Origin: Ailanthus altissimus
Lineage: Eukaryota; Streptophyta; Magnoliopsida; Sapindales; Simaroubaceae
Direction of reading: 5' to 3'
NCBI GenBank assembly: GCA_946807835.1
Contig: OX327702.1
Coordinates: 5,766,001-5,830,000, forward strand
DNA: 64,000 nt
Shown: positions 24,377 to 34,808 of the stretch, piece after piece
How the letters are laid out: each line of letters begins with the position of its first letter
Position numbering within the stretch: the first letter of the stretch is position 1
Notes under the pieces: model-generated
What the model saw: only the letters and a program-made list of their open reading frames with translations
Database searches by the model: none
Told to the model about the DNA's origin: nothing
Made by a program: the position numbers and the translations under genes

Positions 24377-24909
24377 TGCGTCACGAACTGATTTCGCAAA
24401 CCCGTGAGGCCTTAGACACTCTTCAAGCGCTAAGCAGCCTACAAGACCTAATTAACCAAAGCAAGAGATAAAGAAGAAGTACACCAAGTGTCTGTGAGAA
24501 TGATCTCGTATATTATTATTAAAGAGAGATTACAAAGCAATAGAATTACAAGCTTGGAGTATTTCTACAATTTGGAGAATGGTTTCTCAAATGAGAGCTC
24601 TATCTATTTATAGCTAAAACTATTTACAATGGATGACTAGGATTCACTCTAATCCAATGATCCACATCTAAAGTGGAGAATATTTAAAGGAGTATTCCAA
24701 AGATGCTACCTACCAAAAGAATATCTCAAGGAATATGTCATTTCTAGATTATTCTCTCACCTACCACACTAATGTGGCTTTAACCCAACTCATTCGGGCC
24801 TTCTATAAACTTCAACCCATGTAACACACTATAGGCTAAATACCCTTTTGGTAGTCTTGTCATGCATCAAATGTTCGAGTAATTGCTTGAGAATATTTGG
24901 GACGTGACA
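24377..24909 (-). repeat. 3' LTR of gypsy element F
   Basis: Aligns along its length with 27443-27972 (shared CCTTAGACACTCTTCAAGCG, ATGATCTCGTATATTATTA and the AATATTT-GGG-CGTGACA end). Its outer end has decayed to GCGTCACG. Confidence 0.8.
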
Positions 24910-25366
24910 TTCTCCCCCACCAAATTCATTCGACGCCCTTGTCGCGTCTACGCTGGAACTTGTGCACCCCATTTTGTAACCTCTGGCTGTGCGCTATCGT
25001 GTTTCGAGCGTGTTCTCCCATTAGGCAACCCTTTTCACTCGACAAAGTTCTCAAGCCTCATCTTGAGTTTCTCCTTTTTGTCCTAGTGTGCAGAAATCTC
25101 TAAAGGTTCCCGGTTGCGTGACTTAAACTCCGTGCCTTCCGTACCCCCACGGTAATGCTTCCAATAGCTTGCGGAATGCACCAGATATAGCCACTGTTAT
25201 TGTCTCAAAGGTATCTCTACCTTATGCGAGACGTTGCTAACTCTCTTGGCAATAACCTTGGCCCCTCGTCTCCATGATCAAGGACCTTGTGAAGTAGCCA
25301 TGCTGACTTGCGTTATGGTAGAAGTATTATCTCCATCACCAAGTCCCCCGCACCATGCTTAACATG

Positions 25367-26893
25367 TCACCGCTTATCTTCGACCCACTCTTTGTGCCGC
25401 AAACACACATTATGTGACGCCTTAGATTTTTGGATGACACCCACATCCAACAACTCATTAAGCTGCCCTCGCAACTCTCCCATTGCAAACTCCGATGGAG
25501 GCGTCGGCACCATAGTTGGAAGCGTAAACTCAAGCTCCAACTTGCCTTCAATTTCCCCTCTTGAAGGTAGTTCTTTCGATAAGGTAGTAGCTATGACCCC
25601 ATTATGCTCCCTGAGCACTTCTGCAACAACATTCGGTATTTCATCCTTGCCCCCATTTGCCTCATCATCCATCCTCGTTGTTATGGCTGGATGTGACCCT
25701 TCTTTGCGCTCATCACCTACCCTCAGTTGCATTACGAAAAGGACATTGGCATTTGGCTTAGATCGCCCACCCTTGGGCATGTCTACCGTCGGTATCATTC
25801 GAGGTCCTCCCTCCAAAATACACATGTAGTTGTGTTGAAGAAGTAGCACCACATTGTACTGCCATAAGAACTCTATACCTAGCACCACATCAAAATTATC
25901 GAGATGTGCTACTGAGAAATTTACCTCACCGTGCCATTTGCCAATGTGAAATTTAGCTCCACGAACCACCCCATCCAGCTACTTGGCTCTTGCATTCACG
26001 GACTTAAGGTATCCATCTCCTTTCTCCACATAAAGGCCCAAGCGTTCTACTTCTGCATGCTTAATGAAGTTGTACATAGCCTCCGTATCAACCAATACTT
26101 GAGTCTTTATGCAATTGATATAGGCTTCAATGTGCATAAGTGTCGTCCCTGTTGGCGCGTTGGCATGCCGCTTGTCTTTGAGGGAATTGAACAGCTGCAT
26201 ACAACCCATATGGCTCTGTTCGTCCTCTTCTTGTGCCTCGTATATTGCTTTGAAAGTCTTCTTCTTCGGACAGTCCTTCACCCAATGATCCCCGTCGCAA
26301 AGGAAACAGTTCAATTTTGGACTATTACCCTTATGGCCATTGCGTTTCTGCTCCTTCCACTTGGGCGGTTTTCCTTTCTCCTCCTTACTCTCCGGAGGTT
26401 GAAACTCATTGGCTTCCCCACCTTTGCTGTGATTGGGTTTAGAATTCTTGGACTTACCTGATTCTCCATTGCGGTAATCCATGAGCGTCTTCGCCATTGT
26501 AAGGGTGTGAGATATATTTTGCACTCCATGCCGCTTTAACTCATTGGCAGCCCATGTTTGTAACCCATCCAGGAAATTGAACAAACAGTCATCCTCACTT
26601 ATGTTGTAGATTTGTAACATCATTAAAGAGTACTCCTCCATGTACTCCCTAATAGACTTCGTTTGTTTCAACTCCTTCAACCGCTTGCGAGCGTCGTGTG
26701 CCACATTCTCTAGATAGAATTGACGCTTTAACTCCCGTTGTAATTCTTCCCATGTGTCTATGGTGCAAGTACCCTTGCGAATCTCCTCGCTTTTCCTATG
26801 CCACCATAGAATTGCATGATCGAAAAGGTACAAAGTTGCGGTATTTACCTTATGTTCGTCTTGCACCCCTATAGCGTCGAAGTGTCTCTCCAT
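25367..26893 (-). pseudogene. Gypsy element F gag and protease region
   Basis: The 304-codon frame 26893-25979 starts MERHFDAIGVQDEHKVNTAT and contains the Retrotrans_gag core (LFDHAILWWHRKSEEIRKGT, then IDTWEELQRELKRQFYLENV). A lysine-rich linker follows, then a CX2CX4HX4C-like knuckle CFLCDGDHWVKDC, and a protease region where the usual D[ST]G is replaced (VLVDTEAMYNFI). A second frame, 25969-25367, carries VVLGIEFLWQYNV and the region preceding RT (LRGQLNELLDVGVIQKSKAS), then ends where the RT palm should begin. Upstream codons at 27094-26897 (MDKVQAQVDELCKGFEDVKE) belong to the same gag but are separated by a stop. The plus-strand ORFs at 25308, 25931 and 26816 are antisense shadows. Confidence 0.8.
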
Positions 26894-26896
26894 TTG

Positions 26897-27442
26897 TCAA
26901 AAGAAGTTGTCAAGCTCCTTGACATCCCGTTTACCGCTAAACTCCTTTGGTTTAGGGTCTTCAACCCTTGGTGCAGCTACTACACTTTGAGTAGCTACGC
27001 CATTAGCGACTGCTCGGTTGCACAGCACCACGTCTTCTTTGACATCTTCAAACCCTTTACACAGCTCATCTACTTGGGCTTGAACTTTGTCCATGGCGTT
27101 GAAGACCTTATCCCGAAAAGCCTCGATTCAGTCTCGATGCTTGTCAGCATGCTATTCAATGGAGTTGTCGATAAGGGAGTGCAACTCGTCCCCTTGAATA
27201 TCAAAGCCTACTTATAGCTTCTCGACGTACTCTTCCAACTCTCCAAGACGATCTATTTCCTTACTCACAGCACCACCAAGCTTTATAACCATGTCCCCTA
27301 GTTTATGGTTCGGATTGACGAACTTTTCTGGTGAAACACTCTCATGTCTCCTAGCTTTGGGGTCTCTACCCCTTCCTTCAGTAATCCTTGATGATCCAGC
27401 AACTCCTTTTACCATCTTCTTTGAACGCGCTTTGATACCACT
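26897..27442 (-). pseudogene. Gypsy element F gag N-terminus
   Basis: Two short frames, 27448-27212 (opening inside the LTR edge; RSKKMVKGVAGSSRITEGRG) and 27094-26897 (ending KPKEFSGKRDVKELDNFF), are in the position of the gag N-terminus. They are interrupted by stops. The second runs directly into the 304-codon gag frame after a single stop at 26897-26899. Confidence 0.7.
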
Positions 27443-27972
27443 TGTCACGGACTAATTTCTCAAACCCGCGTGGCCTTAGACACTCTTCAAGCGCTAAGTA
27501 GCCTACAAGACCCAATTAACCAAAGAAAGAGATGAAGAAGAAGCACACCAAGTGTTGTGAGAATGATCTCGTATATTATTACTAAAGAGAGATTACAAAG
27601 CTATAGAATTACAAGCTTGGAGTATTTCTACAATTTGGAGGATGGTTTTTCAAATGAGAGCTCCATCTATTTATAGCTAAAGCTATTTACAATGGACGGC
27701 TAGGATTCACTCTAATCCAATGGTCCACATCTAAAGTGGAGAATATCCAAAAGAATATTCCAAAGATGCTACCTACTAAAAGAATATCTCAAGGAATATG
27801 TCATTTCTAGAATATTCTCTCACCTACCACACTAATGTAGCTTTAACCCAACTCATTTGGGCCTTCTAGAAACTTCAACCTATGTGACACACTATGGGCT
27901 AAATACCCTCTTGGTGGTCTTGTTATGCGCCAAATGTTCGAGTAATTGCTTAAGAATATTTAGGGCGTGACA
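27443..27972 (-). repeat. 5' LTR of gypsy element F
   Basis: 530 bp, plus-strand ends TGTCACGGACTAATTTC and TTTAGGGCGTGACA. It is adjacent to the primer-binding site on the left (GATACCACT in plus orientation). Confidence 0.85.
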
Positions 27973-28690
27973 CTTAGTAAAGCTACTCATTTGACAAATT
28001 AAAAAAAGGTTAATTAAAGAAATATTTAAAGAAATGAAAAGTGTATTCATTTATGCCTCTCTTTGGTTCTATAATTGAGAGAAGAGGAAGTGTGAGTTTT
28101 TAGTTTCTTTCAAGTGTTATTGCAAAATATCTTCTTCTTCATCTTCTTTCTTAGTGAAAAGGTGGTAAGCCATGGCAAGTTAGAAAAGAGAGAAAATATT
28201 TCTCTCTTTATTCTTATTAATAAAGCCAAGCAAAAGAGAAAAAAGGGAAATTTGTTTCTTACAAGAGTTGCTCAAAACAAATTTTCATTCTTGAAACAAA
28301 TAGAATTAGTTCAAGTGTTTAACTAATAATCCAAGTTTAAAGAGTTTAAATTAGGTTAAAGTGTTTAACTAAAATTAGTGTTTAAACGTTAAATATTATT
28401 GCTAAAAATTAGAGGTCTTATTCTAGAGATCCAAGTCCACCCCAATGTAGTCATAGAATTGCCGGTGAGTGCGCTTCATGGTGGACTTCGATTCAAAATT
28501 TTTCAAAAGCTTATAAGGTGATTCTCTATCTCAATTTCATTATTGTAATGAAAGATTGATATTTAAAATGTGTTTGTTACACTAAAAAATTAGATTTTCA
28601 ATTCCGTTGTTTTAATATGTATGTATAACATGCATATTGCATTTTAATGAACCCGTTACACATTCACATACCCTAGAAAAATAATACACT
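27973..28690. repeat. Composite repeat C, copy 2, right part
   Basis: Continues the block interrupted at 24376 and matches 7950-8646 (CTTAGTGAAAA, GTTTCTTACAAGAGTTG, TAAGGTGATTCTCTATCTC). It ends near the CCTAGAAAAATAATACAC segment, where B coding sequence begins. The 70-codon ORF at 28114 looks like a chance ORF. Confidence 0.65.
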
Positions 28691-29350
28691 TAAAGTAACT
28701 CCAAGCAGAATCAATGATCCATCTACTAGAAGCTATTAAGAATTCTGCAATTTCTAAGTCTTTATCACAGACTATTAGAGTCCCTCCTTCACTTTTTGCC
28801 TTTCTTACCAGGCAATCCATCCTTAAGTGTCATTCCTTATTACAGTTATCGCACTTTTTGGATCTACCCCATTAGTTCTTCTTACTATCTCCCCCTCTTG
28901 CAACTAATTCTTCTGCATTAGCTCTAGGTTCTTTCTCAATTATTTTGAGTTTAATATTGATTTGACATCTTTCATGTTAAACTCACTTTGTCGTAGAGTA
29001 GCATATCAATAAAGTGCTTGTAACTACACGAAAGAAAACTCAACAAGATAATTGCCTTGTCTTCATCCCATTTCTTTACATCGATAGTTTCTAAATCGAT
29101 TATTATCTTATTAAAGGCATCTTTATGATTTTTAATAGGCATCCCTTCTGAATTGGACAACTAATAAAGTTTCTTATTTATATATAAACGGTTAGCCAAT
29201 GACTTTGTCTTATAAAGATCATCTAACTTCTTTCAAAAATTAAGAGTTGTTTTCTCACTAGCAACCTCTTTCAATGCTCTATCGCTCAAGGACAGAAAAA
29301 TTATACTATGAGCTCTTTCTTGAATATCTTTTCTCTCTGCTTCAGACTTT
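28691..29350 (-). pseudogene. Ty1/copia element B gag and protease start, copy 2, truncated
   Basis: On the minus strand this includes gag (LETIDVKKWDEDKAIILLSF, NSEGMPIKNHKDAFNKIIID), a CCHC knuckle with an internal stop (KCDNCNKE, stop, HLRMDCLV, about 28800-28860) and the beginning of the protease (WIIDSAW, about 28700). Repeat C interrupts the protease. At its 5' end (29350) the gag stops abruptly and truncated LTR A begins. This copy keeps about 335 bp lost from copy 1. Confidence 0.8.
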
Positions 29351-30409
29351 CATAATGTGTGTGTAGAGCATTGTTCACGGACTTGCGAAAGTGTTCCGTA
29401 AGATAAACAGAGGTGAACTTAGAAAGTCTCATAATTTAAAGTGTACTCGTTGAGTACATAGGTAGCAAAACGGATTGTATGGATCGATCCGGAAAGGTTT
29501 CTAAAAACAAGATACATTTTGAGACTTATTTGGAAATTTGAATCATAGTTTACAAATGTTGCATATAGGTCCCTATTGCATGCAAAAGTGCAAATGCACA
29601 CATAGGTAGCAAAACAGATCGTATGGATCGATCCGGAAAGGTTTCCGAAAACAAGATACATTTTGAGACTTATTTGGAAATTTGAATCATAGTTTATAAA
29701 TGTTGCATATAGGTCCCTATTGCATGCAAAAGTGCAAATGCACACATGGCATCCATGCATGGCCATTTGTGTGATAAATGACAGCATGTATAGATATGCA
29801 TGTGACAAATATCATCCATACAAAGTGCTTGCATGAACAACATAAGTGACATTTGTCATCCATTCATAAGCTTACATAGCCTTACATGGTCAAAGTTTAA
29901 CTCCATGATGGACATGTGTCCAAAATGAAAGTATTAAGCTAAATAAAAATAGATGAAGGAGTTCATTTTGTTGCAGAATTCATTTTGAATGAAAATTTCA
30001 TGCAAAGAGAAAAGAGAAAATGCAAAGTTTGAGAAAATTGCATTTGGGTCCCTAAACACCATTTTAAGCATTTAATGTTTCAACCAATTCAAAAGTTTAG
30101 TTATTTATTGATTCCTGCATGTAATACTGATCAAAGGCTACCATTCTAGGTACTCTAATCTCACTAAACATTGGATTCTAGAATTGTTCAAGAGAGAATT
30201 TTATTGTGAGCTCAACAAGCTTTAAAGTTCAACATTCTTCACCGAATCGTCTACAAGGGTATGTATTCGATTCTAGTATTATTTTTGATTCAGTTGTAGT
30301 ATGTACATATTGATTATATTTATTCTGTAGCATAATGTATGTTGGAGATGCATTTAAAAATTTTCAACATGCATATAATCACATGCATGCACCCCAAAAC
30401 ACATTAACA
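29351..30409 (+). repeat. LTR A, copy 3, 5'-truncated
   Basis: Begins inside the LTR (CATAATGTGTGTGTAGAGCA, equivalent to about 6060 in copy 1) and runs to ACACATTAACA at 30409. It contains a 144-bp tandem duplication described separately. The 129-codon ORF 29419-29808 is an artefact of that duplication. Confidence 0.8.
29457..29748. repeat. 144-bp tandem duplication within LTR A copy 3
   Basis: The segment starting CATAGGTAGCAAAAC at 29457 is repeated from 29601, with few differences (GGATTGTATGG against AGATCGTATGG). Copies 1 and 2 of this LTR carry a single unit. Confidence 0.9.
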
Positions 30410-31559
30410 ATTACATAATAGGTTTACTAATATACATTAGATAATTACAACGACGTTTTCCAAGGATAAGATATGACATTTATGGTTAGCCCAAATCTAC
30501 TTCTCCTATGGCAGAGATACAACTAAATCCCATTACGGGATCTATCTCAAAAAAGATATCTACCCTATTACGAAAAGGGAGATCCGACCCTCATGCAAGA
30601 GGAATTTTACCTCACAAATGAGAATATCTACCTCACGTAGAAGGATATATACACAAAAATAGCCATACAAGATATTATAAAAATACCCCTATACTTAATA
30701 ATAATTATTGTTCACACCAAACCCCAATCTAACTAAAACCATCAATACAAATAAAATTGCCACAAGGGATAAAACTAGAAACGGAGCCGATGGCTGAGCT
30801 TGCGATGGCAAAAAACAATAGATAGAGGTTGGATCCAAAAATAGTAGGGGTAAGGCAACATGCGACGGTAACTCTCCAGAGTCTAGTAGCAACGTAAAAC
30901 AGACCAAGAAAGTAGATCGGCCAAGCACAACTATGAATCCAGATGAGTCATGAAGCAAAAAATGCACAAATGTCGCACGATGTGAAAAAGCCCAGTGGGG
31001 TACAGCATCTAAAGATCTGATCGATAGAGGTACAACTTCTATTGATCTGGTCTGCTTCTACAAATTGCTTGAGCTAGTCACTAGAACCAAAGAGAAATCC
31101 ATCGGCAAAAGAAAAACCGCAACAAAATTGTAAGAAAAATGTAGAAAAACAATAAAGAAAGAAAAGAAAAAACGTAAAGAGCACCAGGAGAGATAAGGAA
31201 ATTAGTGGTTTATGTCTACCAGAAAGAAGGCCAAAGCCCCCTCTTCGGTGGAGATTTAGTAGGGGCGGCGAATGCTTTTTTTTTTCTTTGGGAAGATAAC
31301 AAAAGCCAAGTTAATACTATAAAATGTTTGCATTATTGAAGAAACAAGGCATGACTTAGTGGATCCACTCCTTTAACAAATTAAAAAAAGGGTTAATCAA
31401 AGAACGATTTAAAGAAATGGAAAGTGTATTCATTTATGCCTCTCTTTGGTTCTACAATTGAGAGAAAAATGGTGAAATGTGAGTTCTTTTTTTACTTCAA
31501 GTGTTATTGCAAAATATCTTTATCTTAATCTTCTTTCTTAGTGAAATAGTGGCCAGCCA
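30410..31559. repeat. Composite repeat C, copy 3, left part
   Basis: Matches 6980-8155 closely, including CTACTTCTCCTATGGCAGAG and CAAGTGTTATTGCAAAATATC. It is interrupted at GTGGCCAGCCA by a foreign 1.6-kb segment. No gene; the 90-codon minus ORF at 30695 lies in the repeat. Confidence 0.7.
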
Positions 31560-33142
31560 TGTTGTTTACAGTCAAAATATAATATGGCTATTGCAGTATA
31601 GATTGAGGTGTCGATTCCACGAGGAAGCTTTTGGCAAAATAGGTTAGTGAAATAAAAATATTAAAATAGTAACAAGAGAGAAAATTAACTAATTGATTTA
31701 TATGGATAAGATAGAATTGTATATATATTAAGAGAAAAGTCTTATGATGATGTAAGGAAGGCTTCAAGAATCACAATTATGCTTCATAAATATATTTTAT
31801 ACTTTGATTTAATGTTTATAACTCAATTGAAAGTTTCACATTCGAAATAATCAATTGGAAGATAGGTAAAATATGGCACATTAGATAATACATATATTTG
31901 ATATGGCTAAACTCTTTGCAAACATCATCACAAACTATGTTCATTTATACAAGTTATCTAATATCGACAATATATAATTTTGACAATATTACAGTAAAAG
32001 ATCAACTTGAATATTAAACAATAATTTTTTTTTACATGTTATTTAAGATCGATACTATATCGATTGACAATATTGCAGTAAAAGATTAACTTGTAAAATA
32101 ATGTAACTAGTAACAATTATAATTCAACATGAATCTTATAAAGAAAGCATGATTAAAAATATATGAAACATGAGAATTATATAACTTTTGGATTATAAAA
32201 AAATAATAGATGAGAGTTTAGATACAACCAAACTTACAAACATTTGTAACTCTTGACAAAGAATAAAAGTTTAAAAGTAAATTTATTACACATAAAAGTT
32301 CTTCTTTAACCTTGCCAAGAACTCTAGCCTAGTTTACAATATATGTTAAAGAAAAAGTATATGAGAGAATTGTAAAGCATTGAAAAAGTCCATTAGCCTC
32401 TTAAGGGTGTCTTTATAAAGGCAATGAATGAAAAAATATTTAGTGAGACTTTAATCTTCAAGAGTTTAAGCCACAAATACCTTCACTTAATTGATGTACC
32501 TTTTTTACAACGGAAATTAGTGATGTAGCCTTTTTGGTCGACATAAAAGTTGTAGAATTTTGTCTTTTCTTTCCATAGCCATAAGGTTTATGCAATTTGG
32601 ATGAGTATCCAATGAGATATAAATAAAATACCAAAGATATGTTAGATTCCGGCCAACAATCATTTTACCAATTTGCAATATAATTTGTTTGGTCTATAAT
32701 AACGACTGCTTTGGACTTTTCTATCAATATAAGAGATGTTGATAATTGAATCAGTATTTCCCAACTTCAATAATGATATTGATTGGGTATGTATTTTGTG
32801 AAATACGATCCAAATACATGAGGTGGGACAAGCTGAGCGGAAGTTGTAATCCAGTTCTATTATATCCCAATTTTGGCCTATTAAATATTAGATTTGCCTT
32901 TTCAACTGTTCTTCAAGTTTGTGTAAGATTGAGTCATGTTACTCTAGTTTCAAGAATTTGTTCATTTTAATTTCTATAATGAGAATTACATCCATTTTAC
33001 TAAATCTGTACAGATAACATTCATTAATCACAATTTAAAGATAACATTTTATTTTAAGTTTAAAAATACAAAAATGCTAAAATTAGTGACATTAAATAGT
33101 GATTGAATCTCATAACAAATATGCATTTTATTATGCTCATCA
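31560..33142. mobile_element. Unclassified 1.6-kb insertion in repeat C copy 3
   Basis: This segment is absent from the equivalent point in copies 1 and 2 (GGCCATGGCAAGTAAG at about 8150 and 28170). Its ends read TGTTGTTTACAGTC and ATGCTCATCA, so a solo LTR is possible. It contains GGTGTCGATTCCACGAGG near 31608, a phrase I associate with noncoding parts of plant LTR elements. A repeated internal phrase (TCGA-CAATAT and CAGTAAAAGAT-AACTTG) occurs at about 31970-32005 and 32060-32095. I could not find a clean target duplication. No protein is recognised. Confidence 0.5.
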
Positions 33143-33659
33143 CATGAAAAAGTAAGAAAAGAGAGAAAATGTTTCTATCTTGATTCTTATTAACAAGGCC
33201 AAGCAAAAGATAAAAGAGAAATTTGTTTCTTACAAGAGTTGTTCAAAACAAATTTCCATTCTTGAAACAAATATAATTAGTTAAAGTGTTTAGCTAATAA
33301 TTCAAGTTTAAAGAGTTTGAACTAGGTTAAAGTATTTAACCAAAATTAATGTTTAAAAGTTAAATATTATAGCTGAAAATTATAGTTGTTATTCTAGATA
33401 TCTAAGCCTACCCCAATTGGGTCTTAGAATTGCTGGTGAATGCTCTTCGTAGTGGACTTTGATTCAAAAAATTTCAAAGGCTTATAAGGTGATTCCCTAT
33501 CTCAATTTCATTATTGTAATGAAATATTTATATTTAAAATGTGTTTGTTGTACTAAAAAATTAGATTTTTAATTCCGTTGCGTTAATATGTATGTATAAC
33601 ATACATATTGCATTGTAATGAACACACTACACATGCACTTACCCTAGAAAAACTGCACA
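33143..33659. repeat. Composite repeat C, copy 3, right part
   Basis: Resumes repeat C (AAGTAAGAAAAGAGAGAAAA) and ends around CCTAGAAAAACTGCACA, where the B protease/gag sequence begins. The end resembles the ACCCTAAAACACGTTAACA end of LTR A, supporting an LTR 3' end. Confidence 0.65.
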
Positions 33660-34366
33660 CATAGAGTAACCACAAGCAGAATCAAGGATCCATCTACTAG
33701 TATACTTCTACCAGAAGCTATTAAGAATTCTGCAATTTCTAAGTCTTCATCACAGACTATTGTAGTCCCTCCTCCATTCTTTGCCTTTCTTACCGAGCAA
33801 TCCATCCTTAGTGCCATTCCTTATTACAGTTATAGCACTTTTTGTATCTACCCCATTAGTTCTTCTTACTATCTACTCCTCTTATAACTAATCCTTCTAT
33901 GTTAGCCTCTATGTTCTGTCCCAATTATTTTGAGTTTAACGTTGATTTGACATCCTTCATATTAAACTCTCTTTGTCGTAGAGTACTGTATCAACAAAGT
34001 GCTCATAACTACAGAGAAGTGAACTCAACAAGATAATTTCCTTGTCTTCATCCCATTTCTTCACATCGATAGTCTCTAAATAAATTATTATCTTATTAAA
34101 GGCATTTATATAATTTTTAATAGGCATCCCTTTTGACATGGACAGCTAATAAAGTTTTTTATTTATATATAAATAGTTAGCCAACGACTTTGTCTTATAA
34201 AGATCATCTAACTTCTTTCAAAAATCAAGAGTTGTTTTCTCACCAACAACCTCTTTCAATACCCTATCGCTCAAGAACAAAACGATTATATTATGAGCTC
34301 TTTTTTGAATGTCTTTTCTCTCTGCTTCAGACTTAGATGATCTTGGCTTATCTTTTTTGTTAGACA
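33660..34366 (-). pseudogene. Ty1/copia element B gag, copy 3, right-hand part before element D
   Basis: On the minus strand this includes KKWDEDKEIILLSSLLCSYE and SKGMPIKNYINAFNKIII (33957-34139), with the knuckle region near 33790-33850. It is cut at 34366 (TTGTTAGACA) by copia element D. The remaining gag N-terminus continues at 49204 on the far side of D. Stops and frameshifts make it non-functional. Confidence 0.8.
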
Positions 34367-34808
34367 TGTTGGGTATTATATATTGAATTTATATATATTA
34401 GTTAATTGTATATTATTAGCTATCTATTTTATTGCCCATTAAAAGTGATCAAATAAAGTTTATTTATTATTAGACTTTTAGGACATCACGTATGTCATGA
34501 GCTTTAATGTGTAGAAATCCAGTTATTTTATTTTATTTTTATGATGGGTTAAAATAAAATAAAATACTATAAATAATAGGTTGAGCTCCTCATTCTAAAC
34601 TCTAATGTATTATTCATTCATATCTCATCAGTGAGTGACGGCAACTTTTCTGTCATAAAGAAAATGTTTAGATGTGGAAGGCATCAACCTTAATTTTTTT
34701 GCATCTCCATGAATTTAGATACGCTTCTAATTTTATTTTTTTTCTTGATGATTTAACATGAAATTCTGGCTATGATAATTTTTCACCAATTAAAATTTTT
34801 ATCCTACA
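34367..34808 (+). repeat. 5' LTR of copia D
   Basis: 442 bp, TGTTGGGTATTATA to TTTTATCCTACA. It carries about 63 bp (34502-34564) that are absent from the 3' LTR, just upstream of a TATA-like ACTATAAATAAT. Confidence 0.9.

Larger units (their letters stand above)
24377..27972 (-). mobile_element. Gag-only Ty3/gypsy element F (non-autonomous), complete with both LTRs
   Basis: A minus-strand element of about 3.6 kb inserted in repeat C. LTRs of about 530 bp lie at 24377-24909 and 27443-27972 and start/end TGTCACG...CGTGACA in the right copy. A primer-binding site (TGGTATCAAAGC on the minus strand, about 27429-27440) sits next to the right LTR. A purine-rich GGTGGGGGAGAA sits next to the left LTR. 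Between them are gag and a protease remnant; reverse transcriptase, RNase H and integrase are missing. The right flank CTTAG resumes repeat C; the left flank is slightly altered, so the target duplication is only approximate. Confidence 0.8.

Noticed and set aside
25308..26461. Plus-strand ORFs of 173 and 176 codons
   Set aside because: They lie antisense to the gag/protease frames of gypsy F, whose minus-strand domains are clear.
29419..29808. Minus-strand 129-codon ORF with an internal protein repeat
   Set aside because: The repeat reflects a 144-bp DNA duplication in an LTR; no coding signal otherwise.
31560..33142. Helitron interpretation of the unclassified insertion
   Set aside because: No 5' TC / 3' CTRR ends with a hairpin and no A/T insertion site could be shown.
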